A stretch of 64,000 nt of DNA from Boswellia sacra (lineage: Eukaryota; Streptophyta; Magnoliopsida; Sapindales; Burseraceae): contig SNVD02014559.1 in assembly GCA_013180625.2 (NCBI GenBank), forward strand, positions 26,558 through 90,557. Direction: 5' to 3'. Positions within the stretch are counted from its first letter, which is position 1, and each line of letters begins with the position of its first letter. This document shows positions 1-12,597 of this stretch, piece after piece. The notes below the pieces were generated by a model. That model was not told where the DNA came from. It ran no database searches and saw only the letters and a program-made list of their open reading frames with translations. Made by a program: the position numbers and the translations under genes.

Positions 1-1106
1 GATTTATATATACTAATTAATTAACATTATATGTATTTATGAAACATTAATAATTAAATTAATTAATTTAAATTAAGAATTTACGATAAATCATATATTT
101 AAGATTATAAGATTATTTTTATCCTATTTTTATTTACATATTTGGGAAATAATATATTGATTATATTAAAGATATACATTTTTAAAATAATTATGTTAAT
201 ATTACAATAATTTAATTAGTACTTAGTAATATATATCAAGATTGTATATATTATAAAATTTAATTACTATAAAATATAAATATTTAATTATCATTAATTG
301 TCATTTAATTATATTAGTAATAAAGTTACATACATTATTATAAATAATGTTAAAAGTGTATTATTGCTTCTAAATTATTTAATTGACAATTTTTTAAATA
401 GTTGATAATATAATTAAACAAATTTTTAGTAACATGTTGATTTAATTTCAATCTAATAATCGCAATAATATTATTGGCATATACCAAATAATTAACATTA
501 TATATTTATGAAACATTAATAATTTAATTAATTAATTTAAATTACAATAAATCATATTTAAGGTTTTAAGATTTTTTAACAAATATTTCTATTTACATAT
601 TTAAAAAATAATATACTGATTATATTATAGATATATATTTTAAAAATAATCTTGTTAATATTGTAATAATTTAATTAGTACTTAATAATCTATATCAAGA
701 TTGTATATATTATACAATTCAATTACTATAAAATACAAAATTTTATTTTGTCATTATAATACGACGTAATTGATGTTATATTAATTATTAATTAAAATGT
801 CATTTTTATTAAAGTATTTGCATTATTTGTAAAATTATTAAGAATTTATATATATGGAAAGTTTAACAAATATAACCTAAAAAATTACATAACAGTCCTA
901 AACTTTAAAAATTTTATAAATACAACCCTAACCTTGCGGGGCGGGGCGGGTCTACGGGTCCAAATGGCAAGACCCGGACCCGAACCCGCCCCCGCCAGGG
1001 CAGAAATTTTCTGCCCCAGACTCGCCCCTATGAATGCTCCGGGGCGGGTCAAGACCTGCCCCGTTGGACCGAGTCCATGATGGGTCCGGGGTAAATGCCC
1101 AACCCT
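1..1106. mobile_element. Truncated hAT-like non-autonomous element with GC-rich end
   Basis: The left end lies outside the window. Positions 1-870 are extremely AT-rich and hold almost two copies of a tandem unit of about 475 bp: the text around 15-60 recurs around 489-540. Positions 930-1106 switch abruptly to a GC-rich block of repeated GGGGCGGGTC-type words. The end is CCAACCCTA at 1098-1106, the inverted form of TAGGNTTGGCA, a hAT-type terminus. The same AT-rich unit, in reverse orientation, and the same kind of GC-rich ends make up the element at 34887-36975, so the two are family members. No protein is encoded; the open frame across 885-1136 only translates the GC-rich repeat. The family assignment rests on the terminal sequence and on the 8-bp duplication of the second copy. 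Confidence 0.6.
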
Positions 1107-1306
1107 AGTGACAAGACACGAGTCCCAATTGAGCATCCTGATTGGCCACTCATCTTAGTTTGCTACCTAAGTTTTTGAATTTTGACCAATACTCATTCTT
1201 GGCCTACGTCTCAAACTTTTGGTGGTCCCCTAACAACTTCCAGAACCTTGCGTGACCACCAAGCCAACAAAAATAAAGTAACTAATAAATGAATTTTTTT
1301 TAAATC

Positions 1307-2190
1307 TGTTGGTGTCAACGTCTATTACATATGCATGTGCCATAATATGATAAATTTTATTCAACTTACGATAAAACAAGAATACTATTTTGATTCCTAT
1401 TTTATTATTTCTAGAATTATATTTTAGGAAGTATTTGAGTTATAATAAATATCTTCTTAGATTAGGATATAGTATCTTATATCCTAATTAGAATAGGAGA
1501 ATATTTATTTGTCCTAATTTCTTTTTGAGTTTAATTATATCACTTCCTATTTTATTTCTCCTAATCCTAATATGATTTTGATTAGAATTTTTACAGGATT
1601 TCTAGGAGATTTCGTCCAGGCATACCACTATATATACAAAGTTATTTTTACATACCAGAACATGCTGATTATGTGATGTGTTGTGTGAGTTTATATTTTG
1701 GCATTCTAACAATAAAGGAAGAGAGCTTCAACGCAAAGAGGAATGCTTCTTTAATTTGATTTTATAAGTCTTTGATTCATGTATGAGAGCTAGAAATCAT
1801 ACATAAGTTGTTGATTAGGTTTGTGTGAGTTAGTAGACACTTGGGATAACTTACGACTTAAGTGTTTATGTAATTCAGTATCAGACGTCGTTGTTATGTA
1901 TAACTTAACAGTGTGTTGTTAAGTTATCTGTGACAGAGAGTGGGTAGTGTCACTAGAGTTTAAGATCTTTGCGAAGATTTTATTTTACAAAGATTAGGTC
2001 AGTGTGTAAGAGTGAGTGAGTACTGTAAAAGGTCTTAAAGATTGTACAAATAATAACTTAGTGAATTGCAGCTCTATAGCTGTCCGTGGATATAGATTTT
2101 ATAACCGAGTCACGTAAAAATCCTCCTGTGCCAATTTACTTTACAGTTTACTATTATATTTCTTATAACTGCAGACTTCCAGAACTCACA
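1307..2190 (+). repeat. 5' LTR of the Sirevirus-like Copia element
   Basis: The LTR runs from TGTTGGTGTCAACG to CTCACA (884 bp) and matches 9367-10251 along its whole length with scattered substitutions. A TATA-like stretch (ACTATATATACA) lies near 1628 and is a plausible retroelement promoter. The LTR is followed after two bases by the primer binding site. Confidence 0.92.
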
Positions 2191-2192
2191 AT

Positions 2193-2204
2193 TGGTATCA
2201 GAGC
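2193..2204 (+). other. Primer binding site, initiator-Met tRNA type
   Basis: TGGTATCAGAGC lies two bases after the 5' LTR. It is complementary to the 3' end of plant initiator-Met tRNA and is the standard minus-strand primer site of plant Copia elements. Confidence 0.9.
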
Positions 2205-2269
2205 AGGTTCACTGATGAACAAGTAAAGAAAACAGTTACTTTGATCTGAAAGGATAGAGTTTATTCACA

Positions 2270-3950
2270 ATGGAGGATCCGAAACACAACCACCAATTCT
2301 TGATGATAGTAATTACTCATATTGGAAGGTAAGAATGATGATGTATATCAAATCTCTTGATGACAGAGCATGGACTAGTGTGCTTAAAGGATGGACACCG
2401 GCAATAAAGTTGAATGCTTTTGGTGATTCCGAACCCAAACCTGAAGATGAATAGACAGATGAAGAATATCAATGTTCCAGCTGGAATTCAAAGGCTCTTA
2501 ATGCAATTTTTGTTGTAGTGGACTTAAACAACTTCGGACAAATTTCAAGGTCCAAAGCGGCCAAAGAAGCATAGGACATACTTGAGGTAAAACATGAAGG
2601 TACAGTGTCGGTTAAAAGATCTAAATTGATGAGACTTAATTCTCAATTTAAAAATTTAATGATGCATGAGGATGAATCAATTTCTGAGTTTTACTCTAAG
2701 ATATGTCACATCATAAATTCTGCATACATGCTTGGAAAAACTTTCACGGATGCAGAAATTGTTAGTAAAATAATTAGGCCTGTCCCAAATAAATTTCAAC
2801 CTAAAATTTTAGCCATTGAGGGAGTTAAAAACATTGATGAGATGAGGGTTGATGAACTGATTGGCATTCTTCAAAACTTTGAAATAAATTAGAGTACTAG
2901 GAAACAAAAAGGAAAAAGCATTGCATTCAATGTTAAAACTAAAAAATCTGATGAGGAAAGTAATGATGAGTTTGATGAAACTAATTCTAAACAGATTACT
3001 TTTCTAACAAGAAATTATGTCAAGTTCATGAAAAGAAATTTTAGGAAAAAGAATCAAGGAATGCCATCAAACTCAAGTGATAAAAAATTCAGAAAGTTCA
3101 ACAAGGAGAATGACACGAAGAAGCCAAAACAACCTGAAAAGAAATGGCAGATTCAGTGTTATGAATGTTCTGGTTATGGGCATATTTAGTCTGAATGTGC
3201 TAATCTTAAGAAGAAGAACAAAGGCCTGACAGCAACCTAGAGTGATGAATCAGAATCGGATTCAGAAGATCAAGATTGCATGAGCAATTTTGTTGCATTT
3301 ATTGTATCTGCAGCTGATAAAGGGAAAGCTGTTATGTGTGATATAACAAAAAATTACAGAACCAGTGTTGATCATTCTGATGAAGAAGATGGACCAAAAT
3401 ACTATGAAGAGTTGCAATAGACATACAACGCACTTTATGGTGAATGGCTGAATCAGAAGGAAGAAATCAAAATCTTGAAGAAGAAAATTGAGGTGCTGGA
3501 ATGTGAAAAATCCTATGCTGAAAATCATATCTCGAAACTGGAGACTATTTGATAGACAAAACAACACATATTAAGAAAATCACAACAGAATAAGTTGAAA
3601 GCAAAAAGTGTGTTGATCAACTCAAAATTGGAGCAGCCAAACTTGATCAGGTCTTAAGTCTTGGAAGAGAAAACTCCAACAAACGTGGAATGGGGTATAC
3701 AGAAGGTAATGTTGCATCTTCATTAAAAATTGTGTTTGTGAAAGCTTTAACATTAGGTAAGAATTCTAAACTTAACTCTTTAAAGTCAAGCCCTAATTCC
3801 AAGAGCAGTGAGACATTTGTTTCTCCTTTGAGTTCTTTCAAATCCAGTCCTGAAAAGGTAAGGAAATTCATTCCAATTCGTTATTTTTGTGATAAAAAGG
3901 GACATATTAGACCTAGATGCTTTAAATTATTGAATCTTTTACATAAATGA
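2270..3950 (+). pseudogene. Decayed gag of the Sirevirus-like Copia element
   Basis: Encoded the capsid and nucleocapsid polyprotein. The natural ATG is at 2270, and a frameshift lies before about 2302, where the conserved SNYSYWKVRM motif starts. The capsid-like region spans about 2300-2890 (the MRLNSQF and DESISEFYSKI segments). A zinc knuckle (CX2CX4HX4C) spans 3157-3198, with a stop (TAG, 3187-3189) where relatives have Gln. A second knuckle near 3878-3920 (GHIRPRC) has lost its first Cys. In-frame stops also lie at 2452, 2572, 2890, 3238 and 3418, nearly all TAG. A Lys/Glu-rich coiled segment lies between the knuckles. The gene cannot give a full Gag. Confidence 0.85.
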
Positions 3951-4055
3951 TAAAAATAGTTCAAACTGTTACCAAAATCACAACTGCAGTGGGTTAAGAA
4001 AGACAAAACAGTATACCATGTTTCTTATACTACTCTTGAACATACTTCTAACGGT

Positions 4056-7000
4056 TTGTGGTATTTTGATAGTAGTTGTTCCAGGTACATGACTGGAAAT
4101 AAACAGTTTTTAATAGATTTTGAAGCATGCAGAGATGGTAATGTCACCTATGGAGATGGAGCAAAGAGTAAGATCATTGGTAAAGGCACTTTGAATGCCA
4201 AAGCCCTACCCAAGTTTCAAAATGTCTTGCTGGTTGAAGGTTTGAAAGCCAATCTTATTAGTATTAGTCAGATTTGTGATGACAAGTATATTGTTAATTT
4301 CACACAAAAAAAAATGCATGGTGTTAGATAATTTTGGTAAATGCATTCTAGAAGGTAATAGATCTTCGGATAATTGTTATGTGGTAAAGATTGCATTTCA
4401 GGCTAGGATTTCAGATTTAGAATTGTGGCATCAAAAATTAGGACACTTAAGTTATAAAGACTTGATTAAATTAACTAAGTTAGGTGCTGTAAAAGGAGTT
4501 CCTAAACTTGATGACAAAGTTAATGAAATTTGTGGACCATGTCAAATGGGAAAACAAATTAGAAGTTTACACAAATCAAATTCACATCTTAGCACATCCA
4601 AAATACTTGATTTGCTCTACATGGATCTTATGAGTCTTATGCAAATTGAAAGCATTACAGGTAAGAGATACATAATTATTTGTGTGGATGATTTTTCTAG
4701 ATATACTTGGGTTGATTTCATTAAAGAAAAATCTGACACCTTTGATGCTTTCAAGAATCTTTGTGTTAAGCTTGAAAATGAGTAAAATAGGAACATTGGC
4801 AGGATTGTGAGGATAAGAAGTGATCATGGAAAGGAGTTTGAAAACGTTAGCTATATTGACTTTTGCAAATATCATGGAATTGATCATGAATTTTCAGCTC
4901 CCAAAACCCCTAAACAGAATGGCATTGTGGAAAGAAAGAATAGAACTCTTCAAGAGATGGCTAGAGTGATGTTTAATAGCAAAAAGTTGACCAAGAGGCT
5001 ATGGGATGAAGCAATAAGCACTACTTGTTATATTTTAAATAGAGTTTTTCTTAGTCCTGGCACTAACCAGACACCTTATGAAATTTTGAAAGGTAGAAAA
5101 CCGAATTTGAAATATTTTCATATTTTTGGATGCAGGTGTTACATCTTAAATGACAGAGAGTAGTTAGAAAAATTAGATCCGAGAAATGATGAAGGAGTCT
5201 TTGTGGGATATGCACAAAACAGCAAAGCATTTCGAGTTTACAATATGAAAACTGAGGCAGTCATGGAATCTGCGAACGTAGTATTTTATGATCTAGACGA
5301 TTATACAAAGTACTCACAAGAGGAAAGCATAACCAGCTTCACAGATGATACAGAGAAGCCAGATTCAGACAGCAACAATAAAGAAGATTCTGTTATGAAA
5401 GAGAAAACAGCTGCTGTTACACCCGACGTAACAGTAACATCTGACAACTCAGATTTGAACAAAAATTCAATCAGGAATGAAGACGAAAAGAAAGATCCAC
5501 CCACATGGATTCAAAAAGCACATCCAACAAGTTCTATCATTGGAGCACCAGATGGCATGATGAAGACTCAGAGCAAGGTAAGAAATCAGGTAAGATTTGC
5601 ATGTTATGTTTCTTTAGTTAAACCAAAAAATGTGAAAGAAGCCTTAAAAGAATATGTGTGGATTCAAGCTATGCAAGATGAACTTAATCAGTTTAAAAGG
5701 AATGAAGTATGGGAATTAGTTCCTAGGCCAAAAAATGCAAATGTCATTGGAACTAAATAGGTATTCAAAAATAAAAGTGATGAAAGTGGACAAGTAGTAA
5801 GAAATAAGGCTAGGCTAGTTACACAAGGTTACACACAAGTAAAAGGTATAGACTTTGATGAAACCTTTGCACCAGTAACTAGACTTGAGTCAATCAGATT
5901 ACTACTTATAATTGCTTGTTTGCTTGATTTTAAGTTGTACCAAATGGATGTTAAAACAGCATTTTTAAATGACTATCTCAATGAAGAAGTCTTTGTTAAA
6001 CAGCCTAAAGGATTTGAAGATCCTAAACATCCTGATTTTGTGTACAAATTGTACAAAGCTTTGTATGGTTTGAAACAAGCTCCTAGAGCTTGGTATGAAA
6101 GGCTGATAAACTTTTTGATCAACAGAGGTTATAAAAGAGACAGCAATGATAAGACTTTGTTTATCAAACATGCATCTAACTATTTTATTGTTGCTCAAAT
6201 ATATGTTGATGACACTGTTTTCGGATCAACTGACAAAAGCAAAACTAATGAGTTTGTTAAGTTGATGCAGGAATAGTTTGAGATGAGCATGGTAGGAGAA
6301 TTAAATTTCTTTCTTGGATTACATGTTAAGCAAATGAATGATGGGATATTCATATCTCAATCAAAAATATGCTAAAAATCTTGTAAAGAAATCTGGGCTT
6401 GAGAATGCAAAACCAATGAAAACTCCTATCAGTACTAATCTAAAACTTTCAAAAGACAATGCAAGAAAATATGTTGATGCAAGTTTGTATAGAAATATCA
6501 TTGGCAGTTTGTTATATCTCACAGCAAGCATACTAGACTTGTATTTTAGTGTAGGATTGTGTGCAAGATTTCAAGCAAATCCCAACGAATCACATTTGGT
6601 AGCAGCTAAGAGAATCATCAGGTATGTTCATGAAACACATGATTATGGTATATTGTTTTCTAAAGATACAAATGATTATCTTACAGGGTTTAGTGATGCT
6701 GATTGGGTAGGAAATGTAGATGATAGAAAAAGCACATCAGGTGGGTGTTTTTTTCTTAGTACTAACTTAGTTTCATGGCACAGCAAAAAGCAGAATTCTA
6801 TTTCTTTATCTACTGCTAAAGCCGAATACATAGCAACAGGGAGTTGTTGCACAAAACTATTGTGGATGAAGCAAATGTTAAGTGATTATGATATTAAACA
6901 AAAGCCTATAACTGTGTTTTGTGATAATACTAGTTCTATAAATATTTCTAAAAATCCTGTTTAGCATTATAGAACAAAACACATTAACATAAGATACCAT

Positions 7001-7149
7001 TTTATAAGGGAACTAGTAGAGTCTTAGGTGATACACATTGAACACATCTCCACTGATAGACAATTGGCTGACTTGTTCACTAAGGCATTGGATACAACAA
7101 GATTTAAAAATCTAAGAAAAACCTTAGGCATCTGTCAGTTACCTGAATG
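4056..7149 (+). pseudogene. Decayed pol (protease, integrase, reverse transcriptase, RNase H)
   Basis: Order along the strand: protease active-site motif DSSCS near 4068 (usually DSGCS); a frameshift in an A run near 4308-4316; the GAG-pre-integrase zinc motif (LWHQKLGHL, near 4424); the integrase catalytic triad (Asp in ICVDD near 4681, Asp in RSDHGKEF near 4815, Glu in NGIVERKN near 4918); reverse transcriptase from about 5740 with YVDD at 6202-6213; RNase H-like GFSDADW near 6690 and the C-terminal DLFTKAL near 7070. The frame ends with TGA at 7147-7149. Stops interrupt it at 4783 (TAA) and at 5161, 5758, 6274, 6962 and 7025 (all TAG). An extra A at 6363-6367 shifts the frame after the reverse transcriptase core. 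It is inactive. Confidence 0.9.
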
Positions 7150-7697
7150 AACACTGTGTGCTGTTAAGTTAATTGTATATGCAATATCATAAATTTTCTT
7201 CTAATTAAGCATATGTGAGCTATGATATAAAAATTGTGTGAATGATAAGATACTGATTTAAAATGAAAAATACAGAGAGGGCTACCAATATATGATGTGT
7301 GAAAGCCATCATTGAGAGTAACCTCAGGGTATCTAAGAAATATGTTGAGATCACCCACTCAAATAAAAAGAGTTACTTCTATATTGTGTGAAAGCTACTG
7401 TATTCATCTAGAAAAAGTCACATTGAAATCGATTTTTGTGTGTGTAAGAAGCATACTCAAGTTGATCACTCAATTGAATCAAGTAAAAAGAAAAAAAAAA
7501 CAGCTTTCATGAGAAAAGAAACAGCTTTGAAATATGCTTTCTTAGAATGATTCGTATGATGTTCAGATATTGTTATTATGTTATTTTTAACTGTTTTCTA
7601 TTACGTTTTTTTTAACATACGATGCTCTTTGTGCTTATCCGAAATTTGATTTTCTTGTGTGTCCATGTGTCAAAAATGCCATGTCAACTATATTAAA

Positions 7698-7709
7698 TTG
7701 AGGGGGAGA
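7698..7709 (+). other. Internal polypurine-tract-like site
   Basis: TTGAGGGGGAGA lies about 550 bp after pol and 1.65 kb before the 3' LTR. It resembles the polypurine tract that normally abuts the 3' LTR in many plant Copia elements. Sireviruses often carry more than one such tract; here it may mark where the extra 3' region begins. Confidence 0.5.
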
Positions 7710-7990
7710 AGTTTCAGTGGTGGGAATCCTAATTCTATTAGAATTCCTTATTCAAATGGGAATCAAATTTGAATTTTTGCCCATTAATGTCAGTTATGAA
7801 ACGGTTTTGGAAATACAATTAATATTAAATTTTGTTAAAAACAAAATTGTTTTCAATTTGGCCTAGTATATTACGAATAGGTTTTGGGCTTCTCCTATTC
7901 ATACCATACTCCAACTACACTTTCTCCACTGTTCCTCGTCTTCTTTCTCTCTTGGTTCTGAAACTTTGGTGCAGTCAGTAAACCCTAGCA

Positions 7991-8515
7991 ATGGCAACGA
8001 ACACGGAATCATCAAAATCTACAAGTTCTTCATCTTCTCACAGCAACTCCAGTTACGACAGGAGCAACAGTGTACCGTCATCTCCAATGCAACAAGCACA
8101 TGCAGAGATTGCTGTTAATCCTACCATAAGTGAGGATGAGCAAGTTCCAGTAAAGAAGATGAAAGACAAAGTTAAGTAAAAGTACAATAAGTTTCTCACA
8201 GCCGATATCAAGTAGAAGTTCAAGAAGTACACTTCACAAAGGAAGTTATAGATGGAAAGGCCGGTAAAACTTACTGATTTCAACACATATGGCCTGAGTG
8301 AGTTACTTGAGTCTATATACTGGACTCGTACGATAAACAACTTCCTACCCCCTATGAAGTCTTTAATTCAGGAATTCTATGCCAATATCTCAACTGCCAT
8401 TGATGATCCGAAAAGTTTTCATTATCACAAAGTTTATTGTAAACGAAAGTTTGTGAAATTCTCTCCGAATGTCATAAACACTTTTTTGGATATTCCTATA
8501 GGTTGCATTCTTTAG
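7991..8515 (+). pseudogene. Post-pol extra reading frame, plant-transposon-domain-like, broken
   Basis: Two open pieces sit between pol and the 3' LTR. The first (ATG at 7991, stop at 8177-8179) is a 62-aa Ser-rich then Lys-rich segment. The second (8252-8515) reads like a helical region with motifs such as IQEFYAN and VKFSPNVINTFLDIP. This resembles the N-terminal domain often annotated as 'putative plant transposon protein' (PF20167-like) in retroelement-borne ORFs of unknown function. TAG and TAA stops separate the pieces. The position is the slot where Sireviruses carry an extra 'env-like' gene, but I see no signal peptide or membrane segment, so I do not call it envelope. Function is unknown; the family match is from memory. 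Confidence 0.5.
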
Positions 8516-9352
8516 ATGAGGAATTTAACATAGATGAAGTGATTAAAGAAGAAATATAGAGTGATGCATAAGATTGCACTGTTCAATTGGCTTCCCCCTT
8601 CCCATCAAAATAAAGTTCGGGAAGACAGTCAAATTTTTGTACTGCTTAGGCACCAAGCAACCAATCAATTTTGGTTTGCTAGCTTATAGGATGATAGTTA
8701 AGATATAGATATAAAGAGAAGGCTGGCAGATTCAAGAAACATCCTGGCAGTTCCTCTTCCCCACTTGTTCGCAAGTCTCCGAGACTTCGTTAAGTGCTTT
8801 TGGCACTTGTGCTGAAATCAAGGAGGAGAAGGAGTTTTCTGATATTTTTGTTATTTTTTTATTGTTTATGATATAACTATGTTTACTTCTATTTTGTTTA
8901 TATTTCTTATTCTCAAGGGATGTAAGTAAGGAGTAAGGGGGAATAAGAAGCACTTCTTATACTTCTTATGCTTGCTTTGCGTGTGCATTCGAACTATTTG
9001 TGATGGTTTGTGATACTTTGTGTTTTTACTGTGTTTGTGTGTTTGTATTATCTTGATTTGATGAATGTTTTACTCAGATGTTTTTGCTCTGATCATGATT
9101 TTATTGTTGATCTGATTGCTCGGATCATGAATTGATTAATGTGTTGCTTGATCAGTTTGACAACTTCATTTTGTTTGCAGGATAAAATATTCTGACAGTG
9201 TTCTGTTAAGAGATTTGTAACAGCATACTAGATAATTCTTTACACATGATATTTTCTGTTTGCTACTTCATGATAGCTTATTGTTATGATTAACTTATCA
9301 TGTGTGTTTTTCTTTGATCAGAAACAGTTTGGTGTTTTCATCATAAGTTGCC

Positions 9353-9366
9353 AAAAAAGGGGACAT
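9353..9366 (+). other. Polypurine tract of the Copia element
   Basis: AAAAAAGGGGACAT directly precedes the TG that starts the 3' LTR. It is the expected plus-strand priming site. Confidence 0.85.
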
Positions 9367-10251
9367 TGTTGGTGTCAACGTCTACTATATATGCATGTGC
9401 CATGCACATAATGAATTTTATCCAACTTGTGATAAAACAAAAATATTATTTTGATTCCTACTTTATTGTTTCTAGAATTATATTTTAGGAAGTATTTGAG
9501 TTATAATAAATATCTTCTTAGATTAGAATATAGTATCTTATATCTCAATTAGAATAAGAGAATATTTATTTGTCATAATTCCTTTTGGAGTTTAATTATA
9601 TCACTTCCTATTTTATTTCTCCTAATCCTAATATGATTTTGATTAGAATTTTTACAGGATTTCTAAGAGATTTTATCCAGGAATACCACTATATATACAA
9701 AGTTATTTTTACATACCAGAACATGCTGATTATGTGGTGTGTTGTGTGAGTTTATGTTTAGGCATTCCAACAATAAAGGAAGAGAGCTTAAACGCAAAGA
9801 GGAATGCTTCTTTAATTTGATTTTATGAGTCTTTGATTCATGCATTAGAGATAAAAATCATACATTAGTTGTTGATTAGGTTTGTGTGAGTTAGTAGACA
9901 CTTGGGATAACTTGCAACTTAAGTGTTTATGTAATTCAGTGTCAGACATCGTTGTTATGTATAACTTAACAGTATGTTATTAAGTTATCTGCAACAGAGA
10001 GTGGGCAGTGTTACTAGAGTTTAAGATCTTTGCGAAGATTTTGTTTTACAAAGATTAGGTCAGTGTGTGAGAGTGAGTCAGCATTGTAAAAGGTCCTAAA
10101 TATTATACAAACAAGAACTTAGTGAATTTTAGCTCTATAGCTATCTGTGGATATAGGTTTTATAACGGAACCATGTCAAAATCCTCCTGTGCTAATTTAC
10201 TTTACAGTTTACTATTATATTTCTTATAACTGCATACTTCCAGAACTCACA
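9367..10251 (+). repeat. 3' LTR of the Sirevirus-like Copia element
   Basis: 885 bp, from TGTTGGTGTCAACG to CTCACA, collinear with 1307-2190. Substitutions and small indels are visible throughout (for example CTATTACATATG against CTACTATATATG near the start). Confidence 0.92.
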
Positions 10252-11770
10252 AATCCTCAGTTAAAAATTTTAAATTAAATTAAGAATCAGAGTGTTTAAC
10301 TTAAGTTTTGTATTTAAAAGTTTATCTTATTCATAAGTAATTTTTTAAATTATTAAATTGTAAGTGATAAATAACGATAAATTATGATAAGGTACCTTTA
10401 AAAGGAATTAAATAAAATAAAGTTATTATAGAATTTATTTATTTATTTAATATTTAGTTCTTGAAATTTTCGTAATTTTTTTAAATAAATTTTGTCTAAT
10501 GTTATAGGAAATATCTGTTAGGAAAAGCGTCATTTTAAACAAATAAAATAATGTTTTTATTAATAAAGTCAAATTGTTTTTTAATATAAAAAATATACAA
10601 AGATATTTTTACTTTTGAAGAATTTATGATAAATAATTAGAAATCATGATCCTAATAGTCACAGTCCTAGTTGTGTTGACATCTTATTCAAACTTTATAA
10701 GATAAGCAAGAAACAATTTCATTATTTCTTCTTGTGATTATATTAGCTTTTTCTTGTATTTATTATTATTATCTTATAATTGATCATCTTTATTAATAAT
10801 CAATAATATTTCTAATGATCATAACTTGTCATATTTGGTACCCTTTTATCCAAGTTTTTCTTTTTATTTTAACAAAGATTGAAAAGAATGTCATGATATG
10901 TGGATTTTGAGGCACAAAGTCATGACGTTTCATAACATGAGTCATAACATTCTCTCTTGGATGTTATAACACTTTCACTCTGTTCCTTTATGAATCCAAA
11001 TCATATTTTCTGTGTTGCATATTTTACAATGTAATTTATACTTAATTTCAATCACATATTCTTTTCAAAATTCAAAATAATTCAAAATTAATCATATATT
11101 TCTAAATTCAATTGAAAACAAAAATACTAGATTCATAAAAGAACAACCCATTGTTTCTCTTTGTTTTGTTGAGTTTAGTGTGAAAGTCTAAAAACATAAT
11201 CTTTTTTGCTTTTATCTTATGATTAGGTTTTTGTCTTACTTTTGCAACACTTTTTATCTCATATTTCAACTAGATGAGGGGATAATCATTTCAAGAGAGT
11301 TGTCATCTCTTATCAAGTGGAGATGGATAATTTAAAGCAAGTTTATATGAAGGATTCCGATGATTGACTTGGAGCTAAGAGTATTATTCTTGAGAGTTGA
11401 AGTTGTTGTGTTGAGCGTTTTCTTAAGTTAATTATGTAAAGCTGAATTGCTATTCCATTCAATAAAAGAACTTAAAAAGAATCAATCTAGCTAAATTGAG
11501 TGTCTCTCTGTCTCTCTTTTTTTTATTGTTCTTCTAGTTTTTTAGAGTGGGTTTGATGAGAATTTTGTTTCTATTTATTATATCATGACTGAATGTTTAG
11601 AACTAGTAAGCTAACCTTTATGTATAGAGAATCGTTTCTTTCACAAGGTGATAATTAAAAGGAGTACAAAGTGTATAATTCCATTGGTGATTATAATCAT
11701 TCTTTTATATTTAGTAAAACTTTAATTTTAGTTTAGTCTTGTGGATATAAGCAATGAAATCAAACCAATG
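10252..11770. other. AT-rich intergenic stretch, no gene seen
   Basis: Homopolymer-rich AT sequence with no open frame of interest. The part around 11240-11480 (ending in an AATAAAAG-like signal near 11460) has the feel of a decayed LTR or 3' untranslated region, but no partner copy is in the window. Confidence 0.4.
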
Positions 11771-11832
11771 AGTACAAAGGATATTAAAGAAAGCTTTCCA
11801 CTAATTTTGGGATCACAAATAAATGTTAACAT
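11771..11832 (-). repeat. Partial 3' LTR of the second Copia element
   Basis: 62 bp matching 18845-18906 with about ten mismatches. The remainder of the LTR (towards lower coordinates) is not recognisable, so this end is truncated or badly decayed. Confidence 0.6.
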
Positions 11833-11860
11833 ATGCACAAACAAATAAAATAATCATGGA

Positions 11861-12597
11861 TAGGTATGGCAAAATCCGAGTGCGGGTCCGGGTTTTGCAT
11901 TTCCGCACTCAGACCAAATTGTGTGTTGCTCTCCCTGGACCTCGCATTTCCCCCCATTTTTTGTGTGTGGTGCTGGTGTTGTTTTCTTTGGATTCATAAT
12001 TTTTACTCTAGTCCCTACATTTTTCTTGTGTTAAAAAGCAAGATTTACCCACAAATTCCTCGAATTTTTGCTTTTATCTCTATTGTCTCCTACCCCATCT
12101 TCATTGTAGTACCAATCACCATTGCAAAACATGATAGGCATCACAAACCACCGCTGTCCTCTATCACCCAAACTGCCACGATCCACTAGTACAATTGAAC
12201 TATGTCATAAAGCCACTCTATAAACCCAACCACACCCATTGCTATAATCATCAACAATTAGTAGTAATGCTGCCACAATCTAGACCAACCAACCTGACCA
12301 ACAACCACACACTAGCATCAAACCTATACCCCCACAACCACAAGTTGCAATCACGCACCACAAGCAACAACAACATACTAATGACAAGGATTTGTTGAAA
12401 ACTGAATAGAAACGATGTGGGATAGGATGGGTGGTGGTGGATGACTAGCAAGCAGAGAGGTGACGACGGTGTGGGATGAGATTAAGAACGAGAAAGATAT
12501 GAGAGAAGTCGATAGGGATAGAGTCCTTAGATTAGGGATTTTCATTTTATTTTTTAGACATTAATAGTATTTAATCGCCGTCTTTTCTTTGATTTCA
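11861..12597. other. Unclassified block inserted beside RNase H; hAT-like left terminus
   Basis: It starts with TAGGTATGGCAAAATCCGAG, a hAT-type terminus followed by GC-rich words, which interrupts the Copia 3' region. No matching inverted end is found at the right border, so it is truncated or the resemblance is chance. The interior (11990-12480) is rich in ACCACAACCA-type words and has no convincing coding frame. Confidence 0.35.

Larger units (their letters stand above)
1307..10251 (+). mobile_element. Copia LTR retrotransposon, Sirevirus-like, decayed
   Basis: This is a nearly complete LTR retrotransposon of about 8.9 kb. Its order is 5' LTR, initiator-Met tRNA binding site, gag with two zinc knuckles, protease, integrase, reverse transcriptase, RNase H, an extra reading frame, polypurine tract and 3' LTR. 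Integrase before reverse transcriptase defines Copia. The two-knuckle Gag, the ATWSD-like motif after the first knuckle and the long region between pol and the 3' LTR fit the Sirevirus lineage. The bases AAATC flank it at 1302-1306 and 10251-10255, the second overlapping the last LTR base; this is the likely 5-bp target duplication. Many stops and several frameshifts make it non-autonomous now. The two LTRs differ at several percent of sites by eye, so the insertion is not recent. Confidence 0.93.

Noticed and set aside
885..1136. Small minus-strand frame, and a similar one at 34853-35150
   Set aside because: They cover the GC-rich caps of the hAT-like elements; GC-rich DNA has few stops by composition.
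2270..7149. Stop-codon reassignment (TAG read as Gln) in the Copia element
   Set aside because: Frameshifts, a TAA and lost Cys residues occur too, and some TAGs replace Trp; cytosine deamination explains the pattern better.
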